From: an uncultured Candidatus Saccharibacteria bacterium
GTDB lineage: Bacteria; Patescibacteriota; Saccharimonadia; Saccharimonadales; Saccharimonadaceae
Direction: 5' to 3'
DNA length: 21,761 bases
Assembly (NCBI GenBank): GCA_947090635.1
Contig: CAMUOM010000011.1
Location: forward strand, 1 to 21,761
This document shows positions 21,730-21,761 of the stretch, one piece after another (the stretch's first letter is position 1; each line of letters begins with the position of its first letter). Position numbers and translations under genes: made by a program. A model generated the notes under the pieces. That model made no database searches, was not told where the DNA came from, and worked only from the letters and a program-made list of their open reading frames with translations.

Positions 21730-21761
21730 ATGAATTTTGGTAAATCGGTGGGTAACTTTTT
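21730..21761 (+). CDS. Start of a gene cut by the window end
   Basis: An ATG six bases behind a TATAAT opens a frame, MNFGKSVGNF, that runs off the window. Too short to name. It is supported only by the promoter arrangement, which is the same as at other genes here. Confidence 0.45.
   Translation, partial: MNFGKSVGNF

Noticed and set aside
1..21761. CRISPR array, prophage or insertion sequence
   Set aside because: No regularly spaced repeats, no transposase, integrase or phage structural genes, and no terminal inverted repeats or target duplications were found around the DGR.

Overview
The gene families and their sequences suggest a Candidatus Saccharibacteria (TM7) / Patescibacteria (CPR) genome. 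This is inferred from the set of housekeeping genes, the short TsaB, the small S18 and S20 proteins, the many start codons placed right behind a TATAAT box, and a diversity-generating retroelement (DGR) with a surface-protein target. TGA is used as a normal stop (for example in the ATGA overlap at 10674-10677), so this is not a TGA-recoding CPR lineage. I could run no database search.

Layout. 1-1260: the end of truB and a PRC-barrel protein. 1267-2902 (minus): recX and recA, overlapping. 2974-3357: a short TsaB-like protein. 3399-7432: RNase Y and RNase J, the two main RNA-decay nucleases. 7501-9780: FtsK. 9836-10218: tRNA-Asp(GTC), tRNA-Thr(CGT) and tRNA-Gly(CCC), all with encoded CCA. 10228-12371: a small membrane protein and a membrane glycosyltransferase joined by an ATGA overlap. 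12466-16533: the DGR. 16650-17600: holA (DNA polymerase III delta). 17642-17905 (minus): rpsT. 18089-19133: rpsF-ssb-rpsR. 19181-20492: efp and a TlyA-family methyltransferase. 20543-21664 (minus): ychF. 21730-end: the first codons of another gene.

The special part is the DGR. It has a secreted target protein ending in a C-type-lectin/FGE-like domain (12466-14377), a 125-bp variable repeat VR at its 3' end (14247-14371), a hairpin 10 bp behind VR, an Avd-like four-helix accessory protein (14508-15152), a DGR-type reverse transcriptase with YMDD and IGNYTSQ motifs (15169-16248), and a 125-bp template repeat TR (16409-16533) on the minus strand, opposite to all the other parts. Aligned by eye, VR and TR differ at 15 positions and every one is an adenine in TR. 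They change 11 codons, all non-synonymous, while the last 34 bp are identical. This is the direct mark of adenine-specific mutagenic retrohoming.

A second layer of variation may sit on top. The signal-peptide part of the target gene contains a run of ten G (12503-12512) that puts the gene out of frame. With nine (or twelve) G the gene reads as a 636-residue protein with a clean signal peptide ending AHA|A. So the target may be phase-variable (on/off by slippage) as well as sequence-diversified by the retroelement, unless the tenth G is an assembly error. For a likely episymbiont, a secreted, hypervariable and switchable lectin-like protein would fit host attachment or immune/phage evasion. 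That role is inference.
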